From Saccharomonospora viridis DSM 43017 (GTDB lineage: Bacteria; Actinomycetota; Actinomycetes; Mycobacteriales; Pseudonocardiaceae), in the NCBI RefSeq assembly GCF_000023865.1, contig NC_013159.1, positions 62,001 to 126,000 on the forward strand: DNA of 64,000 bases, written 5' to 3'. The notes below the pieces were generated by a model. That model saw only the letters and a list, made by a program, of their open reading frames with translations, was not told the DNA's origin and did not search any database. The position numbers and the translations under genes were made by a program. Shown piece by piece: positions 8,706 through 16,252 of this stretch (positions are counted from its first letter, which is position 1; each line of letters opens with the position of its first letter).

Positions 8706-9083
8706 TCAGTCGGTGGGGTCTTCGGCGATGACCCAGTACTCGGCGAACCGGTCACCGTCGACACGCAACAGGTCGTGGCCGTGGAAGGTCACCGGATCGC
8801 CCTGGTGGCGGCCCCGGCCACGCCAGCGGGCGGCGACCAGGTCGTCGTGGGGCACGGGGCCGAGCACGAGTTCGAACACGCAGTCGTCGACCAGTCGCCT
8901 GCCCTGTCGGACGATGTCGGCCAGTTGTGCCGGACCTCGGGCCAGTCCGGGGTGTTTCGGCCAGTGCCCCACGAAATCGGCGGTCACCAGTGTCGCGGCG
9001 ACTTCGTCGAGCCGGTCGTCCTCGCCGTTCCAGAGCTCGTCCAGCCACCGCCGGTAGAGGGTCGTCGCGGTCCTTTCGTCCAT
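8706..9083 (-). CDS. SnoaL-like / nuclear transport factor 2-like protein
   Basis: Small protein of 125 residues with the size and pattern of SnoaL-like polyketide-cyclase or ester-cyclase folds. It has an N-terminal helix (TTLYRRWLDELWNG), FVGHWP, GPAQLADIVR, then beta strands including CVFELVLGP and GRGRHQGDPVTFHGHDLLRV, and ends FAEYWVIAED. These are alpha+beta barrel proteins with very varied roles, so the substrate cannot be named. ATG 9083 is preferred because GAGGA lies 7 nt upstream; the longer frame runs into simple repeats. It converges with the ggt-like gene, with stops 9 bp apart. Confidence 0.7.
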   Translation of the reverse strand: MDERTATTLYRRWLDELWNGEDDRLDEVAATLVTADFVGHWPKHPGLARGPAQLADIVRQGRRLVDDCVFELVLGPVPHDDLVAARWRGRGRHQGDPVTFHGHDLLRVDGDRFAEYWVIAEDPTD

Positions 9084-9227
9084 CGTCCCATCCTCGTGGG
9101 GAACGCGGGGCCTCGCCGGGGGACGGGCCTTCCGGGCGGGACGTCGCCCGGCTTGCGAGCAGGACTCGCCGGGGACGGTCGTCACGGCGGCGGTCACCGC
9201 GTCGACCAGCGTCGCCCCGGCGTCGAT

Positions 9228-9311
9228 TGACAGTGTCGACTGACAGTGTCGACTGACAGGTCGACTGACACCGTCGGTGGCGGTGTCGGTGGCGGTGTCG
9301 GTGACGGTGTC
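9228..9311. repeat. Two adjacent tandem repeats (13-bp and 12-bp units)
   Basis: The unit TGACAGTGTCGAC occurs at 9228-9240 and 9241-9253, with a 12-bp variant at 9254-9265. It is followed by GGTGGCGGTGTC at 9276-9287 and 9288-9299 and a one-mismatch copy at 9300-9311. The first unit contains the near-palindrome GACAGTGTC. It lies upstream of gmd and the glycan locus, so copy number could affect divergent transcription, but this is inference. Confidence 0.75.
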
Positions 9312-9393
9312 GCGCTGGGATTCGCGGTGCTCGGAAAGAACTCGGGTCGGCTTCGAGTTGGGCACAGTCGACCACCGCCCGCCGGCCTTTGGC

Positions 9394-9399
9394 TATTCT
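9394..9399 (+). promoter_or_regulatory. Candidate -10 element TATTCT, leaderless gmd
   Basis: TATTCT lies 7 nt before GTG 9407, with no ribosome-binding site. The Rossmann fold starts immediately at this GTG ([11 protein letters not shown]), which supports it as the true start over TTG 9389. Confidence 0.5.
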
Positions 9400-9406
9400 C
9401 ACCCCT

Positions 9407-10402
9407 GTGCGACGTGCATTGATCACCGGGATCACCGGTCAGGACGGCCAGTACCTCGCAGAGCTGCTGCACAGCAAGAACTACAAGGTTTTCGGTCTGA
9501 TCAAGGGACAGAACAACCCGAAGCTCGAGGCCCTGCAGACGGAGTTGCCGTTCGTGGAATTGGTCTCCGGTGATCTGCAGGATCTGTCCAGCCTGGTCGC
9601 AGCGCTTGAACAGGTACAGCCCGACGAGGTCTACAACCTCGGTGCCATCTCGTTCGTCGGGCTCAGCTTCAAGCAGGCCGAGTTGACCGCGAACGTCACG
9701 GGGCTCGGTGTGCTGCGCCTGCTGGAGGCCATCCGCATGGTGGGCGGCAGCCAGAACAACCCGATCCGCTTCTACCAGGCCTCCAGTTCGGAGATGTTCG
9801 GCAAGGTGCGGGAATCGCCGCAGGTCGAGACCACGCCGTTCTACCCGCGGTCGCCGTACGGCTGCGCCAAGGTCTTCGGGCACGACATCACGGTGAACTA
9901 CCGCGACAGCTACGGCCTGTTCGCCTGCTCCGGAATCCTGTTCAACCACGAGAGTCCGCGCCGTGGCCTGGAGTTCGTCACCAGGAAAGTGACCAACGCG
10001 GTGGCTCGGATCAAACTGGGTCTGCAGGACACGCTGGTGCTCGGTGACCTCGAACCGCGGCGGGACTGGGGTTTCGCCGGTGACTACGTCAAGGCGATGT
10101 GGCTGATGCTGCAGCAGGACGAGCCCAGCGACTACGTGGTGGCGACCGGCCGGACCCACAGTGTGCGCGAGTTCGTGGAAGCCGCGTTCCGGCACGCCGG
10201 TATCGACGACTGGGAACGCTACGTCACCCAGGACGAGCGTTTCTTCCGTCCCGCCGAGGTCGACCTGCTGGTCGGCGATGCCACCAAGGCCCGTACCGAG
10301 CTGGGCTGGAAGCCGGAGGTCGACTTCGAGTCGCTGGTCGCGATGATGGTCGACCACGACCTGAAGCTCGAGGCGCGCAAGGCCGGAATCCAACTGCCGT
10401 GA
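9407..10402 (+). CDS. gmd: GDP-mannose 4,6-dehydratase
   Basis: NAD(P)-dependent short-chain-type dehydratase of 331 residues that converts GDP-D-mannose to GDP-4-keto-6-deoxy-D-mannose, the precursor of GDP-fucose, GDP-rhamnose and related deoxysugars. GITGQDG at 8-14 is the cofactor-binding glycine motif. SSSEMFG provides the catalytic Ser/Glu region, and Tyr151 with Lys155 (YGCAK) is the active-site pair. FNHESPRRG is a Gmd-family signature. It overlaps the FkbM methyltransferase gene by 4 bp (GTGA). No reductase or epimerase (fucose synthase or rmd) is next to it, so the final sugar is unknown. It probably supplies the surface-glycan genes that follow. Confidence 0.92.
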   Translation: MRRALITGITGQDGQYLAELLHSKNYKVFGLIKGQNNPKLEALQTELPFVELVSGDLQDLSSLVAALEQVQPDEVYNLGAISFVGLSFKQAELTANVTGLGVLRLLEAIRMVGGSQNNPIRFYQASSSEMFGKVRESPQVETTPFYPRSPYGCAKVFGHDITVNYRDSYGLFACSGILFNHESPRRGLEFVTRKVTNAVARIKLGLQDTLVLGDLEPRRDWGFAGDYVKAMWLMLQQDEPSDYVVATGRTHSVREFVEAAFRHAGIDDWERYVTQDERFFRPAEVDLLVGDATKARTELGWKPEVDFESLVAMMVDHDLKLEARKAGIQLP

Positions 10403-11343
10403 TCTCCTACGCGCAGAACGCGGAGGACGTCGTCCTGGCCCGGTTGTTCCGGCAGCGGTCCACGGGTCGCTACGTCGACGTCGGTGCCGGGGACCCGGTC
10501 GAGGACTCGGTGACCAAGCATTTCTACGACCTGGGTTGGTCCGGGATCAACGTCGAACCCGTTCCGGAGTTCGCCGAACGGCTGCGGAAAGCGCGGCCGC
10601 GGGACGTGACCCTGCCGATCGCATTGGGGGCCGCGGAGGGGAAAGCCACCCTGCACGTGGTCCCCGAAGCCTGGGGACGGGCCACACTCGACGACCGGTT
10701 GGCCCGGCGGTACCGGGACGAACAACGGTGGCAGGTGGACGAGGTCGGGGTCGAGGTCGCCACGTTGGCCGCTGTGCTCGACGAGCATCCCGGTGACGTC
10801 GACTTCCTCAAGATCGACGTCGAGGGAGCCGAGCGGGACGTCCTCGCGGGCGCGGACTGGGACCGCCACCGACCGCGCGTGGTGGTGGTCGAGGCCACCG
10901 CACCGGGCTCTCCGGACCCGGCGTATGAGCAATGGGAGCCGATCCTGCTCGAGGCCGGGTATCGTTGCGCGCTTTTCGACGGACTCAACCGTTTCTACGC
11001 CCAGGCCGACGACGACGAGGCACTGACCTGCCTGGCCGTGCCGGCGAACGTCTTCGACGAGTTCGAACGTCACGACGTGGCACGCATGCGGGCCGAGACC
11101 GAGGACCTGCCCGCGATCCGGGCCGGCGAGACCGGGTACATCAGGCGCTTGGAGCAGCGGCTTCGTGAGGAGCAGCAGGCCCGGGAACAGAACGCCGCCT
11201 ACATCGCGACGTTGGAACAGGCCGTCGCGGAGGAACGTCGGCGGGCGGAGAAGGCCACGCGGTACGCCGCCACGTTGGAGGCGCGGATCTTTGAGCTGGA
11301 GGCGGTCAGGGAGCACACCGCCTCGACCTCGCGACGCGAGTGA
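10399..11343 (+). CDS. FkbM family methyltransferase with C-terminal coiled coil
   Basis: Predicted SAM-dependent O-methyltransferase of 314 residues. [10 protein letters not shown] near residues 22-31 is the SAM-binding motif I, NVEPVPEF the second acidic strand, and [15 protein letters not shown] near 134-148 the typical FkbM catalytic region. After about residue 225 it changes to a Glu/Arg-rich coiled coil with two related units, AAYIATLEQ and TRYAATLEA. FkbM enzymes methylate sugars or polyketides. The GTGA overlap with gmd suggests methylation of a deoxysugar made from its product, and the coiled coil may tether it to a glycan-assembly complex (inference). Confidence 0.82.
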   Translation: MISYAQNAEDVVLARLFRQRSTGRYVDVGAGDPVEDSVTKHFYDLGWSGINVEPVPEFAERLRKARPRDVTLPIALGAAEGKATLHVVPEAWGRATLDDRLARRYRDEQRWQVDEVGVEVATLAAVLDEHPGDVDFLKIDVEGAERDVLAGADWDRHRPRVVVVEATAPGSPDPAYEQWEPILLEAGYRCALFDGLNRFYAQADDDEALTCLAVPANVFDEFERHDVARMRAETEDLPAIRAGETGYIRRLEQRLREEQQAREQNAAYIATLEQAVAEERRRAEKATRYAATLEARIFELEAVREHTASTSRRE

Positions 11344-11348
11344 CCTTG

Positions 11349-11385
11349 AGACGGGCACGGCGTGGTTCGCAGGCCGTGCCCGTCT
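11349..11385. terminator. Perfect 13-bp hairpin between convergent glycan operons
   Basis: AGACGGGCACGGC at 11349-11361 pairs with GCCGTGCCCGTCT at 11373-11385 across an 11-nt loop. It starts 5 bp after the fkbM-type gene stop and 27 bp from the opposing glycosyltransferase stop, so it can serve both strands. There is no long T tract. Confidence 0.75.
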
Positions 11386-11412
11386 TCGCAAGGCCGGGGT
11401 CCGACCGGGGCT

Positions 11413-13770
11413 TTAGAGCCCGATCTCGTTCAATCGTTTCACCATCGCGGCGCCGACGGCTTCCGGGCTGCAGACCTCTTTGACGGCCTGGGCCCCGCGC
11501 GCACCCATCGTGCGGCGCAGGGACTCGCTCTCGGCGAGTCGACGCAGCCAGCGCGCGGCCTGTTCGACGTCCGGTTCCGCCCAGAGCTGGCCCGGGCGGT
11601 ACCAGTCACCGAACTCCGCGCCGAAGCGGTGGTCGCGATCGTTGATGGGGCGGATGTCGTAACCCACGACGGCCGCCGAACCCGGCGGCATGAAGTCGAT
11701 GTTGCCGCCGTAGCCCGTGGCGATCACCGGTTTGCCCATCGCCATCGCCTCTGCCATGCCGAGGCCGAACCCCTCCGAGCGGTGCAGCGAGACGTAGACG
11801 TCGCAGGTGGCCAGTAGACAGTCCATGTCCGCCCTGGTGAGGTCCCGTCCGATCAGCGTGCCGTTCACGCTCGCCACCGATTGTGCCAACTGCGCGGACA
11901 GTTCGGGGAAACGGTGCAGGTCGACCGCCTTGATCACCAGGTGTGCGTCGGTGCCCCGCTCGCTCGGCCGGAACGCCTGCCGGAAGGCCTCGATCACCGC
12001 CCACGGGTTCTTCCTGGCGTCGCTGGAGGAGGCGCTGAAGTTGAAGAGCACGACGAGCCCGTCGTCAGGCAGACCGAACTTCGCGCGATCGCCCTGGATG
12101 CCCGGCCGCTGCGGTACGACACTGGGGATCACGGTGATGGGCATGTCGGTCGCGGTGCGGAAGGCGTCGGCGACGAACGACGACAGCACCCAGAGCTCGT
12201 CCATCCGCGGCAACTGTTTCAACGCGTAGTCCGGGACCTCGGGCAGCTCCCACGCCCACATCGCGATCGTGTACCGGTCCAGCGCGTGTTCCGGGATCAG
12301 CTGGAACTCGTTGACGTTGATGAACCACAGATCGATCGGATGGTCCTTGCCGCGTCGCAGGTCGGCGAGTTTGCGTGGCACGGCCAACGACCGGTTGGGC
12401 GCCCTGGTGTTGAACTCGGTGAACGTCATGTCGACACCGGTGTCGACGAGCGCGAGTGCGTGTCGTCGCGCCGACTCCGCCAATCCCGTGGTGGCCCGCG
12501 CGTCGGCGAACACGTTGACGCCCGGCCGGGTCGGCGTGACGACGGGGGCGGCCTGCCGCTCGGCGCCGATGGCCTCCAAGGCCTTCCGGTACGCCTGGGC
12601 GACCACCGGCCAGGAGGCGTGCTCGCGGACGTACTCCCGGGCCTGCCGACCGGCCTGTCGAGCCTCGTCGGGCCAGCACACCACCCGTTCCAGCAGTTCT
12701 GACAGTGCTTCGGCTTCGTGCGCGGGATCGGTCGGGACGAGCCAGCAGAACGTCGGGTCCAGGTGTCGATGCTGCGGTAGGTCGCTGGTGATGACGACCT
12801 TGCCCGCGCCGAACGCGCGCATCATCACGGCGCTGGTCTCCCCGGCGGTCGGCCAGCGCAGGTTGAGGACGGCGTCGGTGGCGGTGATCAGCTGTTCGAA
12901 CTCGGTCTTGTCCGGGGACAGCGCGAGATGCACCGAATCGGACACTCCGAGTTCCCCGATCAACTTCCGCACGTCGTCGACGACGTCCGGGAAGTCGGCG
13001 TGACCCGCGATCACCAGCCGGGCCTGCGGCCACCGTCGCCGGACGTTGGCGAAGGCCAGCACCGCCACGGTGGTCCGCTTGATGCGGTTGAACCCGCCGA
13101 ACACCCCGAACACGACGTGGTCGTCCTGCCAGCCGAGTCGGGCGCGGGTCCTGCGACGCCCCGTGTCGTCGCGCAGCGGCGCACCGGACGGCACGGTGTG
13201 GACCGGCAGGCCGGGATACCGCTGTCGCAGCAACCTCGCCGAGAACGGATCGTGCACGATCACGCCCTTGCTGGCCGACACCAGCCGCCGCTCCATGGTG
13301 AGCGTCTGCCCGTCGAGGTGCTTCACCCCGTCCACCTCGACGGCGGGCCAGCCTCTGAACAGCGCGGGGTCGTTCGGGTCGCCCCAGATCGGGCCGTGCG
13401 CGAAGCGGACCTCCTCCCGGAACTCGGGGGAGTCGAGGCCGCCGAAGTAGCCGAGATTGAAGTCCAGCAGGGAGGTGTCGTGCAGCACGACCACACCGGG
13501 CGTGGCGAGCGCCTTCCGGTAGAGCCACGAGTGGACCCCGGCGTGATTGCCCATGTGATAGGTGTTCAGGACGTCCGACGGTGCCTCGTCGTCCGGCCCC
13601 ACCACCGGAACGCCCGGGGGTGTCTGGGCTTGTTCCGCGTACCTGCTGACCGCCGTCACATCGGCGATGTCCGACAGCGCTTCGAGCAGTTCGTAGCTGT
13701 AGTCGGAGATACCGCTGCGCTCCGGTGGCAGCGGCGTCCACATCCGGTGCCTCATGGGTTTACCGCTCAC
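11413..13770 (-). CDS. Bifunctional two-domain GT4-type glycosyltransferase
   Basis: Protein of 785 residues with two GT-B modules in tandem. The N-terminal half (about 1-390) has YHMGNHAGVHSW, VVLHDTSLLDF, FGVFGGFNRIKRT and PTAGETSAVMMRAF, like actinobacterial GT4 enzymes. The C-terminal half (about 410-785) begins PGVNVFADARATTGLAESAR and carries the nucleotide-sugar EX7E pattern in SEGFGLGMAEAMAMGKPVIA. Each half could transfer one sugar to a growing surface glycan. GTG 13770 overlaps the upstream methyltransferase stop (GTGA) and is chosen for that reason; ATG 13755 is an alternative. It is the last gene of the leftward glycan operon. Confidence 0.85.
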   Translation of the reverse strand: MSGKPMRHRMWTPLPPERSGISDYSYELLEALSDIADVTAVSRYAEQAQTPPGVPVVGPDDEAPSDVLNTYHMGNHAGVHSWLYRKALATPGVVVLHDTSLLDFNLGYFGGLDSPEFREEVRFAHGPIWGDPNDPALFRGWPAVEVDGVKHLDGQTLTMERRLVSASKGVIVHDPFSARLLRQRYPGLPVHTVPSGAPLRDDTGRRRTRARLGWQDDHVVFGVFGGFNRIKRTTVAVLAFANVRRRWPQARLVIAGHADFPDVVDDVRKLIGELGVSDSVHLALSPDKTEFEQLITATDAVLNLRWPTAGETSAVMMRAFGAGKVVITSDLPQHRHLDPTFCWLVPTDPAHEAEALSELLERVVCWPDEARQAGRQAREYVREHASWPVVAQAYRKALEAIGAERQAAPVVTPTRPGVNVFADARATTGLAESARRHALALVDTGVDMTFTEFNTRAPNRSLAVPRKLADLRRGKDHPIDLWFINVNEFQLIPEHALDRYTIAMWAWELPEVPDYALKQLPRMDELWVLSSFVADAFRTATDMPITVIPSVVPQRPGIQGDRAKFGLPDDGLVVLFNFSASSSDARKNPWAVIEAFRQAFRPSERGTDAHLVIKAVDLHRFPELSAQLAQSVASVNGTLIGRDLTRADMDCLLATCDVYVSLHRSEGFGLGMAEAMAMGKPVIATGYGGNIDFMPPGSAAVVGYDIRPINDRDHRFGAEFGDWYRPGQLWAEPDVEQAARWLRRLAESESLRRTMGARGAQAVKEVCSPEAVGAAMVKRLNEIGL

Positions 13771-14918
13771 CGCCACGCAATCATCGAATAGCGGCCCGGC
13801 TGTGCCGCGACGGGATCCACCTCTCGCGTCTCCACCCGGGAGAAGCCCGCCGATTCGGCGAGGAACCGCAGGAAGTCGGCGTGCACCGGGCGCACGGCGA
13901 ACGGGTCGAGGTGGAAGTCGGCCGCGTCCGCGTCGTCGCCGGCCGAGGTCTCGACGATCAGCACACCACCCGGCTGCAGGGCGTTGGCGGCCGATTCCAC
14001 GAACCGTGCCAGGACCGTCGGCTGCTGACGTTCGGCGTACCGGAAGGCCGTGACCGCGCCGAGCGACCGCCTCGCGGTGTCGGAGAGCAGGTCGAGGGCG
14101 TCACCTTCCTCGATGGCGAGCCCCAGTCCCTCACCGTGCCTGCGGATCACACTGTTGTTCGACGCGCTCCGGTAGGGCAGGCCGGCGTCCCGGACGAGTT
14201 CCAACCACTCGCCGCGCGCGGGCGCCATGTCGAACACGGGCCCGGTGGCCCCGTCGTCCCGAGCCGACGTGACGAGGGACAGATAGGGTTTCCTCGCGGA
14301 GCGCACCCGGTCGACAGGACCGTCGAGCAGTTCCGATATCGCCAGTTCCAGGAACGATTCCCGCTCGGGGACCCGCTGTGCGAGCTCAGGTCCCGGCCGT
14401 TGTGGCCGTGCCGCACGCAGTTCGTCGAGGAGCACGTCGAACCGCGCGTTCCGTAGGCGAACGTCCTGCGCGGCCGTGTTCAGCTCCGCCACCCGCTCCT
14501 CCAACGCCTTCAGCCGTTGTTCGACGTCGTCGTCGCGTTCGGCCGATCCGGCGAGCTGCAGCCGTAGCTCACTGAGCTGCGACTGGACGCGCCCCACCGA
14601 GGAGTACAGTCGCTGGTTCAGACCGGCCATCAGGTTCTGGTCGCTCTGTCGCAGCAGGGTCACCTCGTGCTGCAACTGTTCGGTGGTGGCCAACTCACCG
14701 TTGCCGGACAGTCGGGAACGGAGTTCGCGTTCGGATTCGGCCAGGGCTTCGAGGGCGTCGCGCACGGCGAGATTGGCCTCGATCTGCCACTTGACCTGAC
14801 GTCGCCACAGGAAACGCAGGACCAACCTGCCCAGCAGATCGGTGCGTCGCAGCGGCAGGTTCAATTCCTGATACTTGGTGAGTCGGGCGAGCGCGTGCGC
14901 TATCCGAGTTTCAGACAT
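13767..14918 (-). CDS. Coiled-coil protein with SAM-dependent methyltransferase-like domain
   Basis: Protein of 383 residues. The N-terminal part is helical; LRRTDLLGRLVLRFLWRRQ and the long stretch at about 50-165 look like coiled coil. The C-terminal part from about 210 resembles methyltransferases of O-antigen termination: VFDMAPARGEWLEL replaces the usual glycine-rich motif I with a weak version, then GLAIEEGDALDLL, AVTAFRYAERQ and GGVLIVETSAG. The motif is degenerate, so activity is uncertain. ATG 14918 has GGAAG upstream. Membership in the glycan operon suggests it caps or regulates chain length, as WbdD-like enzymes do (inference). Confidence 0.7.
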   Translation of the reverse strand: MSETRIAHALARLTKYQELNLPLRRTDLLGRLVLRFLWRRQVKWQIEANLAVRDALEALAESERELRSRLSGNGELATTEQLQHEVTLLRQSDQNLMAGLNQRLYSSVGRVQSQLSELRLQLAGSAERDDDVEQRLKALEERVAELNTAAQDVRLRNARFDVLLDELRAARPQRPGPELAQRVPERESFLELAISELLDGPVDRVRSARKPYLSLVTSARDDGATGPVFDMAPARGEWLELVRDAGLPYRSASNNSVIRRHGEGLGLAIEEGDALDLLSDTARRSLGAVTAFRYAERQQPTVLARFVESAANALQPGGVLIVETSAGDDADAADFHLDPFAVRPVHADFLRFLAESAGFSRVETREVDPVAAQPGRYSMIAWR

Positions 14919-14962
14919 CGTTCTTCCATCGGTTCAACGGCAGGAAAATGATCCCGGCCTCC

Positions 14963-16252
14963 TCATCGGGACAGTGCGTCGAGGACGGTGGACAGGGCCG
15001 GTTCGCTGAGTACGGCGGGTCCACCTCGGGCCAGGGACCGTTCTGCGATCTCCAGCACGACGACGTCCTTACCCGCGAGCATGTTCGCCGCGGTCGCACC
15101 GTGGTCTTCGGAAACGCTGTCATGGTGCAGGACGGTCATGTTCGCGAAGGCCGCCGAGAGGTACGGCAGCGCCCGGATCGTAAAGGAGTCGCCGAGCAGG
15201 CCGACACCGAGCCCGTACGTTCCGGGACCCGATGCGGTGTCCAGCGTCAGCGGGGTCCGATAGTCCGGCTCCACGTCCTGTGTCAGGTCCTGCTCACCGT
15301 TCGGGGCGAGTGCGTAGTGACGGCCGACGGTCTCGCCTTCTCGGCCGATCAACGGTGGGATGTCGGCCGGGACCCGCCAGGAGCTCGTGGGGGTCACCTT
15401 CCACTCGGCGGAGATCCCGGGGCGTAGTCGTTCGGCCAGGCCGCGCGCCATGAGTACACCGCCTTCGTCGGACCAGTGCGCGTCCTGCGGGCCGTAGACG
15501 GGTTCGCCCAGCTGGTCGCCCCAGGCGAGCAGCCCGGCCCGGAGGTCGAGTACGTAGTCCTCGGTGCCCAGCAGCCGCCAGAACTTGTCCACATTGCGCT
15601 GGTGGCACTCCTTCCCGATGTACTCGTCCGGCAGGTTCTCGGGCAGGAGTGTCGCCTTGTCCGGGGCGATGACCGTGATGAACCGGCGTCCGGTCGCCTC
15701 CACCCCGTCGCGGAGTTTGCGCAGTTGAGCCACGGTCTCCTCGAGGGGACGCGTCGGCTCGCAGTGGCTGGCCACCTCGTCGCCGAGGTACAGCCAGTCG
15801 TTTTTGCCTTCGACCACCGAAGGGTAGTGGGCCTGGCGTGGTTCCGACTCCGTCGGCGCGGGCTGAAGGGGACCTCCTTGTTTGGGACCGTCGCCCAGCG
15901 GAGGCGGCTCGCCGAAGACACCACGGCTCACGGCGTCCGCGGCGTGGATCGCCTCCTCCCGGAGCACGAGGTGATCCGTGGCCCACGGGGCCAGCTGGGT
16001 GAAGAAGGACCATCCGTCCGCGAGGCTGGGAAACGGTGTGAGGGCACGGTTTTCGAATTCGCTCGGGCGCGCACCGAGCGCGAACGAGACCAGCGGGCTC
16101 AGGAAGAACACGGCGGCACACACGAGCGCGACCGTCTGCCGTCGGCCGTGCCGCGGCCGGTACAGCGAGTGCTCACGCGGCAGCCACGCCTCGTGCACGG
16201 CCGGGAGTGCGGTCGGTCGACCATCCGATTTGAGCTGGTTGTCCGCCCTCAT
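14963..16252 (-). CDS. AlgX/AlgJ-like SGNH-fold O-acetyltransferase, membrane-anchored
   Basis: Protein of 429 residues with a cytoplasmic N-terminal stretch, a single membrane helix at about 41-60 and a large outside domain. The pattern matches AlgX/AlgJ (SGNH hydrolase-like) proteins that acetylate alginate and other exopolysaccharides. It shows NDWLYLGDE, FITVIAPDKATLLPE, the catalytic-dyad segment DAHWSDEGG near 257-265 and GDSFT near 353-357 for the Ser. It starts in an ATGA overlap with the large glycosyltransferase gene. No membrane-bound O-acyltransferase (AlgI-type) partner is in this window, so the acetyl donor route is unknown. Confidence 0.8.
   Translation of the reverse strand: MRADNQLKSDGRPTALPAVHEAWLPREHSLYRPRHGRRQTVALVCAAVFFLSPLVSFALGARPSEFENRALTPFPSLADGWSFFTQLAPWATDHLVLREEAIHAADAVSRGVFGEPPPLGDGPKQGGPLQPAPTESEPRQAHYPSVVEGKNDWLYLGDEVASHCEPTRPLEETVAQLRKLRDGVEATGRRFITVIAPDKATLLPENLPDEYIGKECHQRNVDKFWRLLGTEDYVLDLRAGLLAWGDQLGEPVYGPQDAHWSDEGGVLMARGLAERLRPGISAEWKVTPTSSWRVPADIPPLIGREGETVGRHYALAPNGEQDLTQDVEPDYRTPLTLDTASGPGTYGLGVGLLGDSFTIRALPYLSAAFANMTVLHHDSVSEDHGATAANMLAGKDVVVLEIAERSLARGGPAVLSEPALSTVLDALSR

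Larger units (their letters stand above)
9084..9406. other. Intergenic region with two simple tandem repeats
   Basis: This 323-bp gap separates the SnoaL-like gene from gmd, which diverge. It holds the repeats at 9228-9265 and 9276-9311 and the gmd promoter hexamer. No supported coding sequence is seen; leftward frames through it are read-through extensions of the SnoaL-like gene composed of low-complexity codons. Confidence 0.6.
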
